NCBI GenBank assembly: GCA_002104945.1 | Contig: MCFH01000022.1 | Span: 434,001-498,000, forward strand | Reading direction: 5' to 3' | Length of the DNA: 64,000 nucleotides | Source of the DNA: Piromyces finnis | Lineage: Eukaryota > Neocallimastigomycota > Neocallimastigomycetes > Neocallimastigales > Neocallimastigaceae | Part shown: one piece after another, positions 12,701-24,739 of the stretch | Layout of the letters: each line of letters starts with the position of its first letter | Position numbering within the stretch: position 1 is the first letter of the stretch | Notes under the pieces: model-generated | The model's database searches: none | What the model saw: only the letters and a program-made list of their open reading frames with translations | What the model was told of the DNA's origin: nothing | Made by a program: the position numbers and the translations under genes

Positions 12701-13148
12701 CTTTGACTCTTTATATATAAAATTAAAATATACAATAATTATAAATTAAAATTTTCTAAAAATTAATAACTTTTTTTTATTTTGAATGTGTGTTTATTCT
12801 ATTTATGCGTGTATTTCTTATTTCTTTCTAGATATAAAATATTGTTTTATAAATGAAAATGCCTTCTTCCCAAAAATACCATAAATATTGAAGTTTTTAA
12901 AAAAAATTCTCAAAAAATTTAATAAAAAAAGTTTATATAAATAATTAAATTTTGGCCAATCATTATTTTAAAATCAAAAACTAAAACTATCTTTCTTTTT
13001 TTTTTTTTATTAATAAAAATAATTTTTAATATTTTAAATTTATATAATAAACGAGTTAATTATATAGAGGAATAAATATTTATTATTATAAAGAGAAATA
13101 AATTTATTCATAATATTTGTTTTATCAAGTTAAATACAAAAAGTAAAT
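12701..13148. promoter_or_regulatory. Divergent promoter with CCAAT box
   Basis: This 448-base spacer separates two head-to-head genes, 12700 (-) and 13149 (+). TTTGGCCAATCA at 12951-12962 lies about 190 bases from the plus-strand ATG and about 250 from the minus-strand ATG. It is identical to the element upstream of NLE1. A CCAAT-binding (HAP/NF-Y) role is inferred from the consensus only. Confidence 0.5.
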
Positions 13149-13639
13149 ATGGGTAAAAACGCCAAACTTTACAAAAGAGCAACTAGAAAAGAAAAAGAAA
13201 AAATGAAAATTGCTAAAAATTCTTTGGGTGATAATAAAGTATTAGAAATGAAGATGAAAAAATTGGAAGAAAATCGTAAAAAGAAACAAGAAAGAATGAA
13301 AAAAAATAATAAAGCAACTAAAGAAGAAGAAAAAGATAATAATGACGATATTATGACGGATGGACCAGTATCTTCATTCCGTCAAATGCAACAACAAAGA
13401 AAAATGACAAGTGTTGAAAAGCATGAACAAAAATACCCAGGATTAAAAGTAACCATATATTTACATAAATTTATATATTTTATACAATTAATAATTTTAA
13501 TATTTTAATATAAAAAAATGTTTTGTTAATTCAACTTTTATATTGATATTAAATTAAAATTAAAAAGGGAAGAGTCGATTATGTTGATTTAATGTATAAG
13601 AAAAAAACCTACAAACCAGCTCCAGGAATTATCAACTAA
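13149..13639 (+). CDS. Small basic fungal protein with C-terminal DYVDLM motif
   Basis: Two exons, 13149-13448 and 13568-13639, join in phase 0. The protein is about 123 residues. It starts MGKNAKLYKRATRKEKEK, continues through a Lys/Glu/Arg-rich helical stretch (about residues 10-60), a short acidic patch and PVSSFRQMQQQRKM, and ends GRVDYVDLMYKKKTYKPA. Short fungal proteins with an MGK(S/N)AK start and a GxxDYVDLM-like end are familiar to me as conserved but uncharacterised. The charge pattern suggests a nucleolar or RNA-associated protein. The intron must be removed to gain the conserved end; read-through adds a hydrophobic tail and a stop at 13506. It shares its promoter with the gene ending at 12700. 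Confidence 0.8.
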
Positions 13640-14501
13640 TATAGAAATTATTTATTATCAATACATGCCTTTAAAGCAACAAAATAATTTAAAGTGTATT
13701 ACATAGTAATATTTATTTAACAAATTCTATTGAGCATTCGCATAAATTTCATGAAACTATACTATTATTTATTCATTTCTTTCTTTTTATATCTAATGTA
13801 TCTCTAATTATCTGAAATTATACAAATTATTTTTTAACAAACCACATTAATAAAATAACTTTAATTATTACTAAAAATAATGAATAAAATTAATTTTATT
13901 TCCTTTTTTTATATTACATTGATATTTTGATAGTTACATTATCTTTTTAATTCCTCTGTTTCATTTTTACCTATTTATTTTTTTTCTAATCTCTATAATT
14001 AAAAAAATTTTTAAATCTTTTTACCAATCAAAATTTTTGATTTTATATTTTTTAAATTTTTTTTTAAAAAAAAAAATATTGATAATTAAAAATTTTTAAA
14101 ATAGAGTCATAGAGTATTATTAAAAGAATTTTTATAATATGTTTTTTTATTATTTTGAAAATGATTTTACTATAAATTTTAAAAGAAATCTTTTTTAAAA
14201 TATATATATTGATATTTATTTGCTAATAAATATAAAAAATATAAAATAAACAAAAGGAGAAAACTAATTTATTAAATTTTTTTTATAAACTTATTTATTC
14301 AGTAATCTATATAATTATTTATCATTATTAAAATTTATGAAAATAAAATAAGATAAAGTTCAACAATTCAATATAACTTTTAAATTTATTTATGTAATTT
14401 ATAATTTATCAAAAATATACAATATATATATTTTTAATATTTATACTTTGTTTTATATTCAAAATTTTATCAAAATATTAATTGATTAAATATTCGGGAA
14501 A
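13640..14501. other. Intergenic upstream of the Trf4-type gene
   Basis: About 860 bases, strongly AT-rich. An ACCAATCAAAA element at 14022-14032 is a weaker relative of the CCAAT boxes at 11634 and 12951. No coding signal is seen. Confidence 0.5.
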
Positions 14502-16903
14502 ATGGCAAGTAAAGTTGGAGGAAAGTTTAAGGTAATTTATAAACTAACAATTTTATAATTCAGATAATTAAATAACTAAACTTTATATATATATATCAAT
14601 TTAATATTGTAATAATAATAATATATGTATATATATATATAATTTATTAATTATTAAATCAATAAATTTATTAATGGGTAACAGAAAAGAAAACAAGTGG
14701 ATGATTTATTAAATAATAAAAAAAATATTGAAAAAAAGTACGGTAGTACGAAAACAAATGGTAGTGAAAAGAGTTCTAAAAATAAAAAAAGAAAACTAAG
14801 TAATAGTAGTAATAATAGTAATAACTATACAATATTATATGAAAATGGTAATAGCAATAAAAGAAAAAGAAAAAATAGTAACAATGATGATTTCATACCC
14901 TTAAAAAGCAAAAAACAAAAGGAACCAAAAATAGATTATAGAAAGAAAAAATTACATAAGAAGGCAAGAGAACAAAAAAGAAAAGAAAAAGAACGTCAAA
15001 AAAGAGAAATTTACGAAAATGATTTGTCTAATGATATAGATTTATACGAATTAGACAATGATTTCTTATTGAGAAATGAAAATAACAACAATAAATCCAA
15101 TAAAAGTAAAAAGAATAAGAATAATAATGGTTCAGGACCTTTATGGGCACCATTTAAACGTTATTCAGGAACATTTGAAGAACGTTTACACGAAGAAATA
15201 TTAGATTTTGTAAAATATATTACCCCTAATACATCAGAAATTAATACTAGACTTTATACAATTGATAAATTAAGAGAAAAGCTCCACCATCGTTTTCCAG
15301 ATAGTAAAATTGAATGTTTTGGTAGTTTTTCAACAGGTTTATTTTTGCCAACAAGTGATTTAGATATCGTAGTATACCGTCCTGGTGGAGATAAAAATTC
15401 AGCATCCTATGCTGCTAATCCAACACAAGGAAATCAAAGTAAAAATTTAAATAAAATTGCAAGACATATTCGAAGTAATGGTTTCTTCATTAATAAAGTA
15501 ATTCGTCATTCCAGAATACCCATTATCAAAGCTGAAGTAAGTTGTTGCTGTTGTTGTTTTTTTATGAATACCATCATTAATTATATTTTTTTTAAAAAAA
15601 AAAAAATATAAATATATATATGTATTTCTAAACATATCCTTCTTTATATATAATATCTAAAATAATAATACCTGAAAATGCATAATATTACTACTAAAAT
15701 ATAAAGGACGATTTAACACATTATTCCATTGATATTTCATATAATCAAGAATCCGGCGTACCAGCAATTAAATACATAAAACAAAATATAAAAAAATATC
15801 CAGCATTAAAACCACTAGTATATATATTAAAACATTTCCTTTATATAAATGATATGAATGAAGTATTTACAGGAGGTTTAGGTTCATTTTCAGTTGTATG
15901 CCTAGTACTTTCATTTCTTAAATTCTACACAAAAATATTTTACGAAAAAGAAGAAGGAGATTGTGAACTCCCAGAAAACCTAGGAACTCTTCTTATCAAC
16001 TTTTTATACCTATTTGGTGGTGGTTTTGACTACGAAAATATCGGTATATCCGTTAATGATGGTACATTTTATAAAAAAATGGATAAAGGATTTTATAATT
16101 TCAAGCAACGTTCTTTACTATCATTAGAAGATCCAATTATGCCTGGAAATGATTTAACCAAAGGTTCCCATCGAATTTTAGAAATTTCACGAGCATGGAA
16201 ACATGCCTTAGATCTTCTTCGCAGAGGAGAAGAAAAAGATATTAATAAAATAAAAAAGAATCAACCTTCTCTTTTAGCCAAAATTCTTTATTTTGATAAT
16301 GAAGAAATTAGAAGAAGAAAACAAATTCGTGAATATATCTATCCAAAAGTAATACAAAGAACCGGTAACAAATACAGCACAACACCAGAATCATCTGAAA
16401 ATGAAGAAGAAGATTCTCAAATGGATAATGATGAATTGAATAGTAATGAAAACTCAGCATCATCAAACAACGATTCTCAAGCTTCAATCCATAATTCGAA
16501 AAAACGTAAATTAGATGAACTTGATGATGATGAAAAAGAAGATGAAGAAGAAGAAGAAGAAGATGATGATGATGATGATGATGATGACATATCAGTACCA
16601 TCTGATAAAGATGATGATGAATATATACCAGTTGATTCAGAAGAAGATGATGATGATGATGATGATGCCAATAGTGATGAATTAACAAATCCACCATTAA
16701 ATGATGACGATGAAATATATGAATATGTTAGTGATAATGATGAAGAAAATAGTGATATTAATGATGATGAATATGATGAATATATAACAAAACAAGAAGA
16801 TGATGAGGTAGATGAAGAATTTGATAAAGAACTCTATGATAAATTAGGCGAAACTTTTTTAGATGAAGATAACATTAATATTGATGATATATTATACAAA
16901 TAA
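14502..16903 (+). CDS. Non-canonical poly(A) polymerase, Trf4/PAPD5 type
   Basis: Trf4/PAPD5-type enzymes add short oligo(A) tails to nuclear RNAs; in fungi they work in the TRAMP complex and feed aberrant RNAs to the exosome. Exons 14502-14531, 14685-15536 and 15707-16903 join in frame to about 692 residues. The basic N-terminus (to about residue 150) is followed by GPLWAPFKRY and a nucleotidyltransferase core. GSFSTGLFLPTSDLDIV contains the GS motif and the catalytic DxD aspartates; the third acidic residue falls in SIDISYNQESGVPA of exon 3. The PAP-associated domain includes GGLGSFSVVCLVLSFL and NLGTLLINFLYLFGG. Residues after about 560 form a long acidic tail with runs of Asp and Glu. The tiny first exon gives MASKVGGKFK. 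Confidence 0.9.
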
Positions 16904-18447
16904 AAAAAAGTTTTTTTTTTTTTTAACAAACTACATTGGATTAATACGACAGAAACAACGTAATATTAATTAATATTAACTCTATCCCTTTTTTTTTTTT
17001 TTTTATTTTTTTTTCTTTTTCTAATATCCTTAGTATTTCTATTTTTATTATATATATATATTTTTTATTTTATTAGTATGATAATATTAATAATTATTAT
17101 TAGAAAATTAAATAGAAACATAGTTTCCTCTTTTTCCCACACCCTCCAATATATAATTTAATTTATAAAATTAAAAGATAAAATAGATGTATTATTTAAT
17201 TCATAGAATTATATAGAAAATGGCAGATATTTAAATTAGATTAAAAAAAAAATTGATCTAATATTTACAATAGAAATAAATATAAATATTTTTTTTAATC
17301 ATCAAATAAAATAATTAATAAAACATTCATTAATCATTAAAAAATAATAATAAGGATAAATATCTTTGTAAAATAAAAAAGAATATTAAAAGTTATTATT
17401 ATCCTTTTTTTTTTTCTATTTTTTTAATCAAAAAAGGGTAATAAAGAATAATGGTTAGGACTTTCAATCGATAGAATTTTCTCCATCCATTTTTTATTAA
17501 ATAATTTTTAGATTTTTCTATTTTTCTATTTTATATAAGGATTAAAAGAAATATTTATGTTATTATGACAAAAAAAAAAAGTTATAGAAATAACACTATT
17601 ATAAACACAATTCTATGCAAATTACTTCAATAAAAACAATATGAAAATAATATATTAAAATAATAAAAATTAATTTATTCGAAATATATATATATAAATA
17701 TATAAACATAAACATAAAAATCATTATTAGAATTGGAATGAAATATATAAAATGTAAAAAGTTTGATGATATAATGTTTTTTTTTTTTTTTTATTTATTT
17801 ATTTTTATTTTATTACTACTCTAAAACAACAATGTAATTCATTTTATCTATTTTAAAAATATTAAGAGTCTATTTTACTATTCAATATTACTATCATTGT
17901 ATTATTATACATTATCATTAGTAGAAATACAATAAAAAAAAAAACATTACACCTTTTTGTGATATAGGACAAACAAAAATATTAATAGTTTTTATAAATA
18001 TCTTGTTTTATCATTCTTGTTGAAACAATTATAATAAAAAAAATGATTTAAAGTTTTTTTAAATACTATTTTATTATTGATGGTATTTAAATTATATGTT
18101 TTATATTATATTTGAGCTTATTCAAAATATAATGATAACAATTATTATTTATTTATTTATTTATTTATTAGTGATTCATAGTTTAATTTGTAGTTGAGAA
18201 AATAATTTTTTTTAATATAATTAGTAAGTTTATAGAATACAATGTATATATATTATATTAATATAGATTTCAATATACCAATGGGCAATGGGAATCGTAT
18301 TTACAATAGTATTCAAAAAAAAAAAAAAAAGCATAGTAATATCAAAAATATCTTAATAAAGGAGTTTATTTTGGGATAACCATTAATACTTGCTCTTATT
18401 TTTAAAGAATAAACTTGATGATTATTCTAAAAATGAATTTATATTCT
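16904..18447. other. Intergenic, 1.5 kb
   Basis: AT-rich spacer between two convergent genes, with poly(T) tracts near 16910 and 16990 and a TTTA tetranucleotide run at about 18147-18171. No coding or RNA-gene signal is recognised. Confidence 0.6.
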
Positions 18448-19734
18448 CTAATTTTTTGTCATAGCTTTTCTAACATTTTCAATGAATGGGTCTGTTTCAA
18501 CCATACCTGCAAAATAAACATATTTAATACGTTTACAATTGGCTAAGGCTCTTCCCATTATTTCAGCAATTTCATTTTCATCATTCAAGAAGGCACCACA
18601 TCCAATTTTTCCTAGAACTAAAGTATCTGCTTCTGCCATCTCTGCCCCCTTAATCAAATTACTGAATTTTTCATATACCCAATCTACATAATTTAAATGA
18701 GAATCTACAATAACTCTAATTCTGTCTTTTTCGAAATCTAGAAAATTTTTAAATTTCAATTCCTTTTTCAGTTTTTTTTCTTTATATTTATCCTGTAGTA
18801 GTTTTGCCTTTAATATTATAGAAATAGTTTTGACTACACTAAATTCACCTTTTAAGTATTGATTTGCAAATTCTTTGAGTTTATTTACTGGATAAAAAAT
18901 AGTAATTTTCCCTACAGTGCGACTCACTGATTCACTTAATGCTCTTTGCCCTATATTTTTATCTTCATACAAAGTGGAAATGATATTACTAATATTACTA
19001 TATATTAACTCTCCATCCTTTTCCTCGCTATAACCTATCAATGAAGCACCGATTGGATCTTTATTTATACCAGTATTAAAGCTAGGCATTGAAAAAAAAG
19101 CATAAGAAACTTCAACAATTTTGTCCTTTGGTAATTTAACCATACTTTTACAATGACTAACATTATGAGTTATTAATAAATTAGTGAGAATATAACCGTA
19201 AGAGGGGTTTATAAAATTTGGATTTTCATAATCATCTATATTTAGGGAATAACGTTTTTGATTTGCTTTATATATACTATCATTATCATTATTGATCCTT
19301 TTTACGCCAAAATTCTCTCCAAGATAGCCATATATTTCAGGGGCCATAAGTATTGTTTGCTCTTCTTGTGTCCATGCAGGATTACTATTTGTTATGTATA
19401 TGCCACCTACATTTGTTGCATCAGCAAAAATCAAAACCACCACTTTTTTTCCGGTTTGGGCTAGTTTTAGAGCTGCTGGTCCACTATAATCTTCAATTGC
19501 TGTTAATATCGGTAAATATTTTTCTTTTGTAAAAGATTTTTCTTTACTTAAACGACGACAATTAATCAAGCTTATTCTATTAAAGTGAGGATAAAATATT
19601 TTTTGAGATTCTTGATCTGCTGTGAAAGCCGCAAAGGCTCTTGTAGTTGTTCCAGTTTCCGGAAGATTTTTATAAATTGAATCAAAATCAGGTGTTTCTA
19701 TATAAGATTTTTCTATTAAATGTTCAGAATTCAT
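18448..19734 (-). CDS. Bacterial-type PARG / macro-domain-like hydrolase (DUF2263-like)
   Basis: A single 428-codon exon, unlike its intron-rich neighbours. The region around residues 95-125 reads VVVLIFADATNVGGIYI, then WTQEEQ. This corresponds to the bacterial poly(ADP-ribose) glycohydrolase signature GGG-x(6-8)-QEE, whose last Glu is catalytic. Here the third Gly is Ile and the loop to QEE is about ten residues. Near residue 375, TLVLGKIGCGAFLND matches the second family landmark, a GCGAFGN-like loop. Between them lies an extended section (about 130-340) with KILKAK-like charged helices. Proteins of this family remove ADP-ribose chains or are macro-domain relatives of unknown substrate. 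The absence of introns and the visibly higher G/C content suggest acquisition, perhaps from bacteria. The activity is inferred. Confidence 0.65.
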   Translation of the reverse strand: MNSEHLIEKSYIETPDFDSIYKNLPETGTTTRAFAAFTADQESQKIFYPHFNRISLINCRRLSKEKSFTKEKYLPILTAIEDYSGPAALKLAQTGKKVVVLIFADATNVGGIYITNSNPAWTQEEQTILMAPEIYGYLGENFGVKRINNDNDSIYKANQKRYSLNIDDYENPNFINPSYGYILTNLLITHNVSHCKSMVKLPKDKIVEVSYAFFSMPSFNTGINKDPIGASLIGYSEEKDGELIYSNISNIISTLYEDKNIGQRALSESVSRTVGKITIFYPVNKLKEFANQYLKGEFSVVKTISIILKAKLLQDKYKEKKLKKELKFKNFLDFEKDRIRVIVDSHLNYVDWVYEKFSNLIKGAEMAEADTLVLGKIGCGAFLNDENEIAEIMGRALANCKRIKYVYFAGMVETDPFIENVRKAMTKN

Positions 19735-21895
19735 TTTAATATTTTTATTTTAATGAATATTGTAAGGGAAGTAGATTAATTAATTTCATTTAGTAATAAT
19801 TTTTTATATCATACAAAATAATAAGTTTTATAATTACAATTTCGACTAATAAAATATTTTAGGCTTTTAAAATGCAATATTATAAAATATTTATTTTTTG
19901 AAATTTATTACTATTAAATTGAAAGAGTATTTTAGAATATGTAAATGCAAAATATATAAAGACTATTAATATTATTTATTTGTAAAGGCAATGGCCTTTA
20001 AAATTTTAAAAAAAAATATTTATTATTTAGTAAAGCATCCATTTTTCATTTATTAAATAAATATTAAAATTTCCGGGTTTTATAAGTTTTATAATGTATT
20101 AAGTTGTAATGTAAATGTAAATAAAATTTATTTTTAATTAAATATCTTTACATTATTATAAAAAGTTTGATCGGTCGGTCAGTTTAGTGTAAAATAGATA
20201 TTAAGTAGAATTTTCAATAAAGAAATGGAAATACTATGAATACACTACTAAACATTTTTTTTCATAATTATTTACAATATATACATTAAATGTTTTTCTT
20301 TTTTTAAAAAAATAAAACTAAGAATTAAATAGATTATTAAAAGTTAAAAAAGTTTTTGAGTCCATATTTGTAAAATTGAATTTTTGAATATCAAAAAAAA
20401 AAAAAAAAAAAAAAAAGATGAAGTATAATATAATTTTGTTTTTTATTTTATAAGAAAAACTTAATTATCAAAGTTTAGTGTTACACTGTTGTTTATATAA
20501 AATTCAATAAAAAGTCATGGTGGTAATAAAAATTTTTATGGTTAGACTTTATAATGCCTCTGCCTGGGAATGAATTTATAGGTGAAAAATACTTAAATGC
20601 TAGTGTCATAATAAATATTGAAAACAAAATATAAAAGTTTAAAAAGTTATTTTTCCATAGAGTAATGATTATATAGTATTCTTTAAGTTTTGATAAATAT
20701 TATAGCTTCCTTATAAAAGTTATTCATTCAAGTTTTTTTTTCATAACTTGATTAAAAACCAACCTTTTCTCTTCATTATTGTGTAACATAAAATGATCAT
20801 TATAATTTTATATTATTCAAAATATATTCATAATATATTTGCAAATATATTGATGAAACAATTTATGTTACAAAATTATTAAATTTTTATTTTTTTTTTT
20901 TAAAAATTAAATCGTTTATTTTGGGTAGGGAAAAGTTTCAAAATAATTTTTAGAGAACACAAGCAATAGAATAATACATTAACAATAAAATAACCAAAAA
21001 ACAAAACATACACAAAAATTTATTTTGTATCATTTATTTATTGTAAAAAAAAAAAGTCTAGAGCTAAAGTCTACAACTTAAAACATACATTGAATATTGA
21101 ACCATTCCAAGTAAAGGAAAGAAATACTAAATGTAATGTATATGTTCAAAGAGTGCGGCGGTAATTTAAAATTTAGTTACAACCAAATTACAATTTTTTG
21201 GTGTAAATTTCATATCATTTAATTTATATTGATATAAATATATATTTTGATATTAAACTATTTTAAAGTATATATAATATAATAAATAATATAACAAATA
21301 TATGTTATTAAGATTACATGATTACATACATTGGTGGTTATCACAACTATTCACAACATTATTGGGTTATTATCTCTTATTTTATATTCAATATACTTTT
21401 AAATTTTATTTATTATAATTTATTAAGCAATTTACTTTTTTTTTTTTTCATTATATCTTTCCATTTAACAAACTAAAACTATACTTAATAAAGTGTAAGC
21501 TTATTATTTAAAATAGAATAATAATGAATAACAAATAAAGTAACTGCATATTCAAATCCTGACATCTTTCCTGTGTTTACTTGCGTACACTGTGGTAATA
21601 AAAATCTAATAATTTTATTAATAAAAAATGGTTTATATTGAATTAAAAAAAGTTTTTTGTTTCAATCATATAATATAGTCACAAGCCACGCCAATGCACT
21701 CTAATATTATATATTAATACTTATTATCATATATATAGTGATATCAAGCCATGATTCATTTTTTCACCATATAAATATTAAATATTCATCATTTTATGAT
21801 ATTTTTAAACCAGAATAAAAAGTATACCATTAAAACTTTTTTATTTTTCTTTGATTCATAAATGTATAAAGCATTATTTAATAATAAAATAATGG

Positions 21896-22066
<171 letters not shown>

Positions 22067-24231
22067 AGAAAATTGACAATTAAAAACCAATTAAATAATA
22101 AAAAGTTCCCATTATTAAAAAAAAAAGGATTGATAATATTGAGTAAAACTTAATAAATATCTAAAAAAAAAAGAATTTTAAAAAATAGTATAATCAATCA
22201 ATCAATGATAATAAATATAATTTTCTTCTTTTTCTATGTCATTTTACTTTTAATTTATTTTCATATAAAAAAAGGGGGAATTTTTTTAAATAAATCAATG
22301 ACAATTTAATTTTTATTTATCATGGAATTATTATTAATAATAAATAAACTTTAAATATAAATTAAAAAAACGTTTAAACAAAAAATATATATTAAAAATT
22401 CAAACTTTAAAAATTATAAAAATAAACATAAAGTGATTTATATTATTCCAAATCTCCATAGAGATAAACTCTATATTCATTTAATAAAAAAGAGGAAATT
22501 ATAATATATTTTTATTTCATTTTTGTATATCTTTGTATGTATTATATATATTTATTTATTATTTGGATGGGTTGTTATTTAGGTAACGCTAATTTTATTC
22601 TCTTTATTATTATTATTATTGCTATATTAGTACTATTCGTAAAATACATATAATTAATACACTACTCTTCCTATATAATTTTTTTTAGTATATCAAAAAG
22701 ATTAGTACTATTCCTATATAATTTTTCTTTAGTATGTTAAAAGGATAACATCCATTAATAACGAAATCAATAGTTTGCTTTTGATATTGCTTCTTTTTAA
22801 TTTATAATAATTTCTTTATTACTGATCTTAAATTATTTATATTGACAAAAATGGTATTTTCATTTCTATACTTTTATTAAACTATTACACTACATGAATA
22901 TAACAATTTTTATATTTTCATAGCAACTAAATAATAAAAAGCCTTTTACAAAATATATTTTTTTTATAATAACTGCTCTTTATATTTTTTAGTGTTTGAT
23001 TATAGGAAATTAAGCTAAATTTTAAAAAAAATGTTATTTATTTTGTTTGATTAGGAAATTAACTATTAATGAAATCTTCTTATTTTAATATTACACAAAT
23101 ATTAAATTTGTAATCCAAAACAAATAAAATAAATGAATTTAATTAAATATTAACATTTTGTTTTATGAAATAATATTCTAAATGTTAATTAATGTAACCA
23201 ATGATTAAATAATTTATATTTTAATCAAATGAAAAAACTTTATTTATTATTATAATATACTACTTTTATTGTTTTGTGTTACAATATTAAATGAATACTG
23301 ACAAAAAATAGAAATCCAAGCATTTTTCTTTTCAACATAACACAAACTTTAATAGAATCAATTAACATTACCAATATATTATTATATGTTTAATAATATA
23401 AGTAAGTGACTACTTATTACATTTAATTTTTTTGTCTTGTGTTATAAATAATATATCATATTAGAGTATAATATAATTTTAATATATTTCATATATTTAA
23501 TTATTAATTATAGTATTATCATAATATATATTAATAAAATATATTTTTAATAGATATAATTATATCTATTCATATATAAATAATTAACACTTTATATTCC
23601 AGAATTGCAAGACTTTTTGGTATATAAAAGTAAACAAAAATAGTATTTAATATAAAATGTAATAAATTTTATATTAAAATAATATATTTATATTGATATA
23701 AATGTAATATTTAATATATATTATATAATAGTTATTTATAATTATTCTATCAACATTAGATAATATCATAATGTATTATTAAAATAAATACTATTTTTAT
23801 TATTATTACTACCATTATAATCATCATTATTATTTAGTAACATAACAAAAATAAGAATACTAATTATTCTTTTTCATTTTTTATTCTTTTATATTTAATT
23901 CTAGATGCTTATAATTTTATTAATTATAATTTAGTTTTCTTATTTGTCAAACATTTTTAATACAATTTAATATATTAATATATCATAACAATATATTAAT
24001 AAATATATTACCTTAATTAATTTTTTTTGTAATATTGTAAATTTGAATAAAATAAAATAAAAGAATTTTTTCTTTTTTTTTTTTTTTTTTATTTTAAATA
24101 ATAAATATAAGAGGAAAGTTAATAAAAAGATAATCAATTTTAAATTTAAAAACTATTAAAAAAATAGTGTATATTAAAATAGTTTTTTTTTTTTTACTTT
24201 TTTGAAATAAATAACAATACTATTACAAAAT

Positions 24232-24271
24232 ATAACTTAAATATAAGTCCAGAATATTATATTTAAGTTAT
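24232..24271. repeat. Perfect inverted repeat, 15-base arms
   Basis: Arms at 24232-24246 and 24257-24271 are exact reverse complements (ATAACTTAAATATAA and its complement), separated by ten bases including the non-AT word GTCCAG. It lies about 470 bases upstream of the G-beta start. Confidence 0.8.
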
Positions 24272-24739
24272 TTACAATATATATTATTCTTTTTTTCCAA
24301 AACAAGAACATTTTTACGATTAAAAAATAAACCAAATTTTATATTATTATTCCGCCTAATTTAATTTAAATAATGTAAATATTAAAATTATTTTATATAT
24401 ATATGATGGATCGAATAAAGTAACCAAAAAAAATTACAGAAAGATAAAAAAATTTTAGAATAATAAAGGATCATTGAAAGAAAAAGAGTAATAATAAATA
24501 AATAAATAAATAAAAAATAAACAATAAACAAATTTTTGTTTTTTTAAAATGTAAAAAAAAATAAGACAACAAATCAAAGTGTTATTAATAGATTATAAAA
24601 GAATTGAAAAAAAAAAAGGAATTACAAATATATGTTTTTCAAAGAATAATAAAAAATGATTAATAAATATAGAGTTGAATGGATAAAAATATTAACATTT
24701 CTATATATAATAATTTTATAATAGAAATAGATACCAAAA

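Noticed and set aside
16308-16697. His-rich and Ser-rich minus-strand ORFs
   Set aside because: Antisense of the GAT/GAA-rich acidic tail of the Trf4-type gene.
21530-21640. Possible ankyrin-like fragment (CVHCGNKNLIILLIKNG)
   Set aside because: Only about 35 codons, no second repeat, no splice partner found; too short to call.
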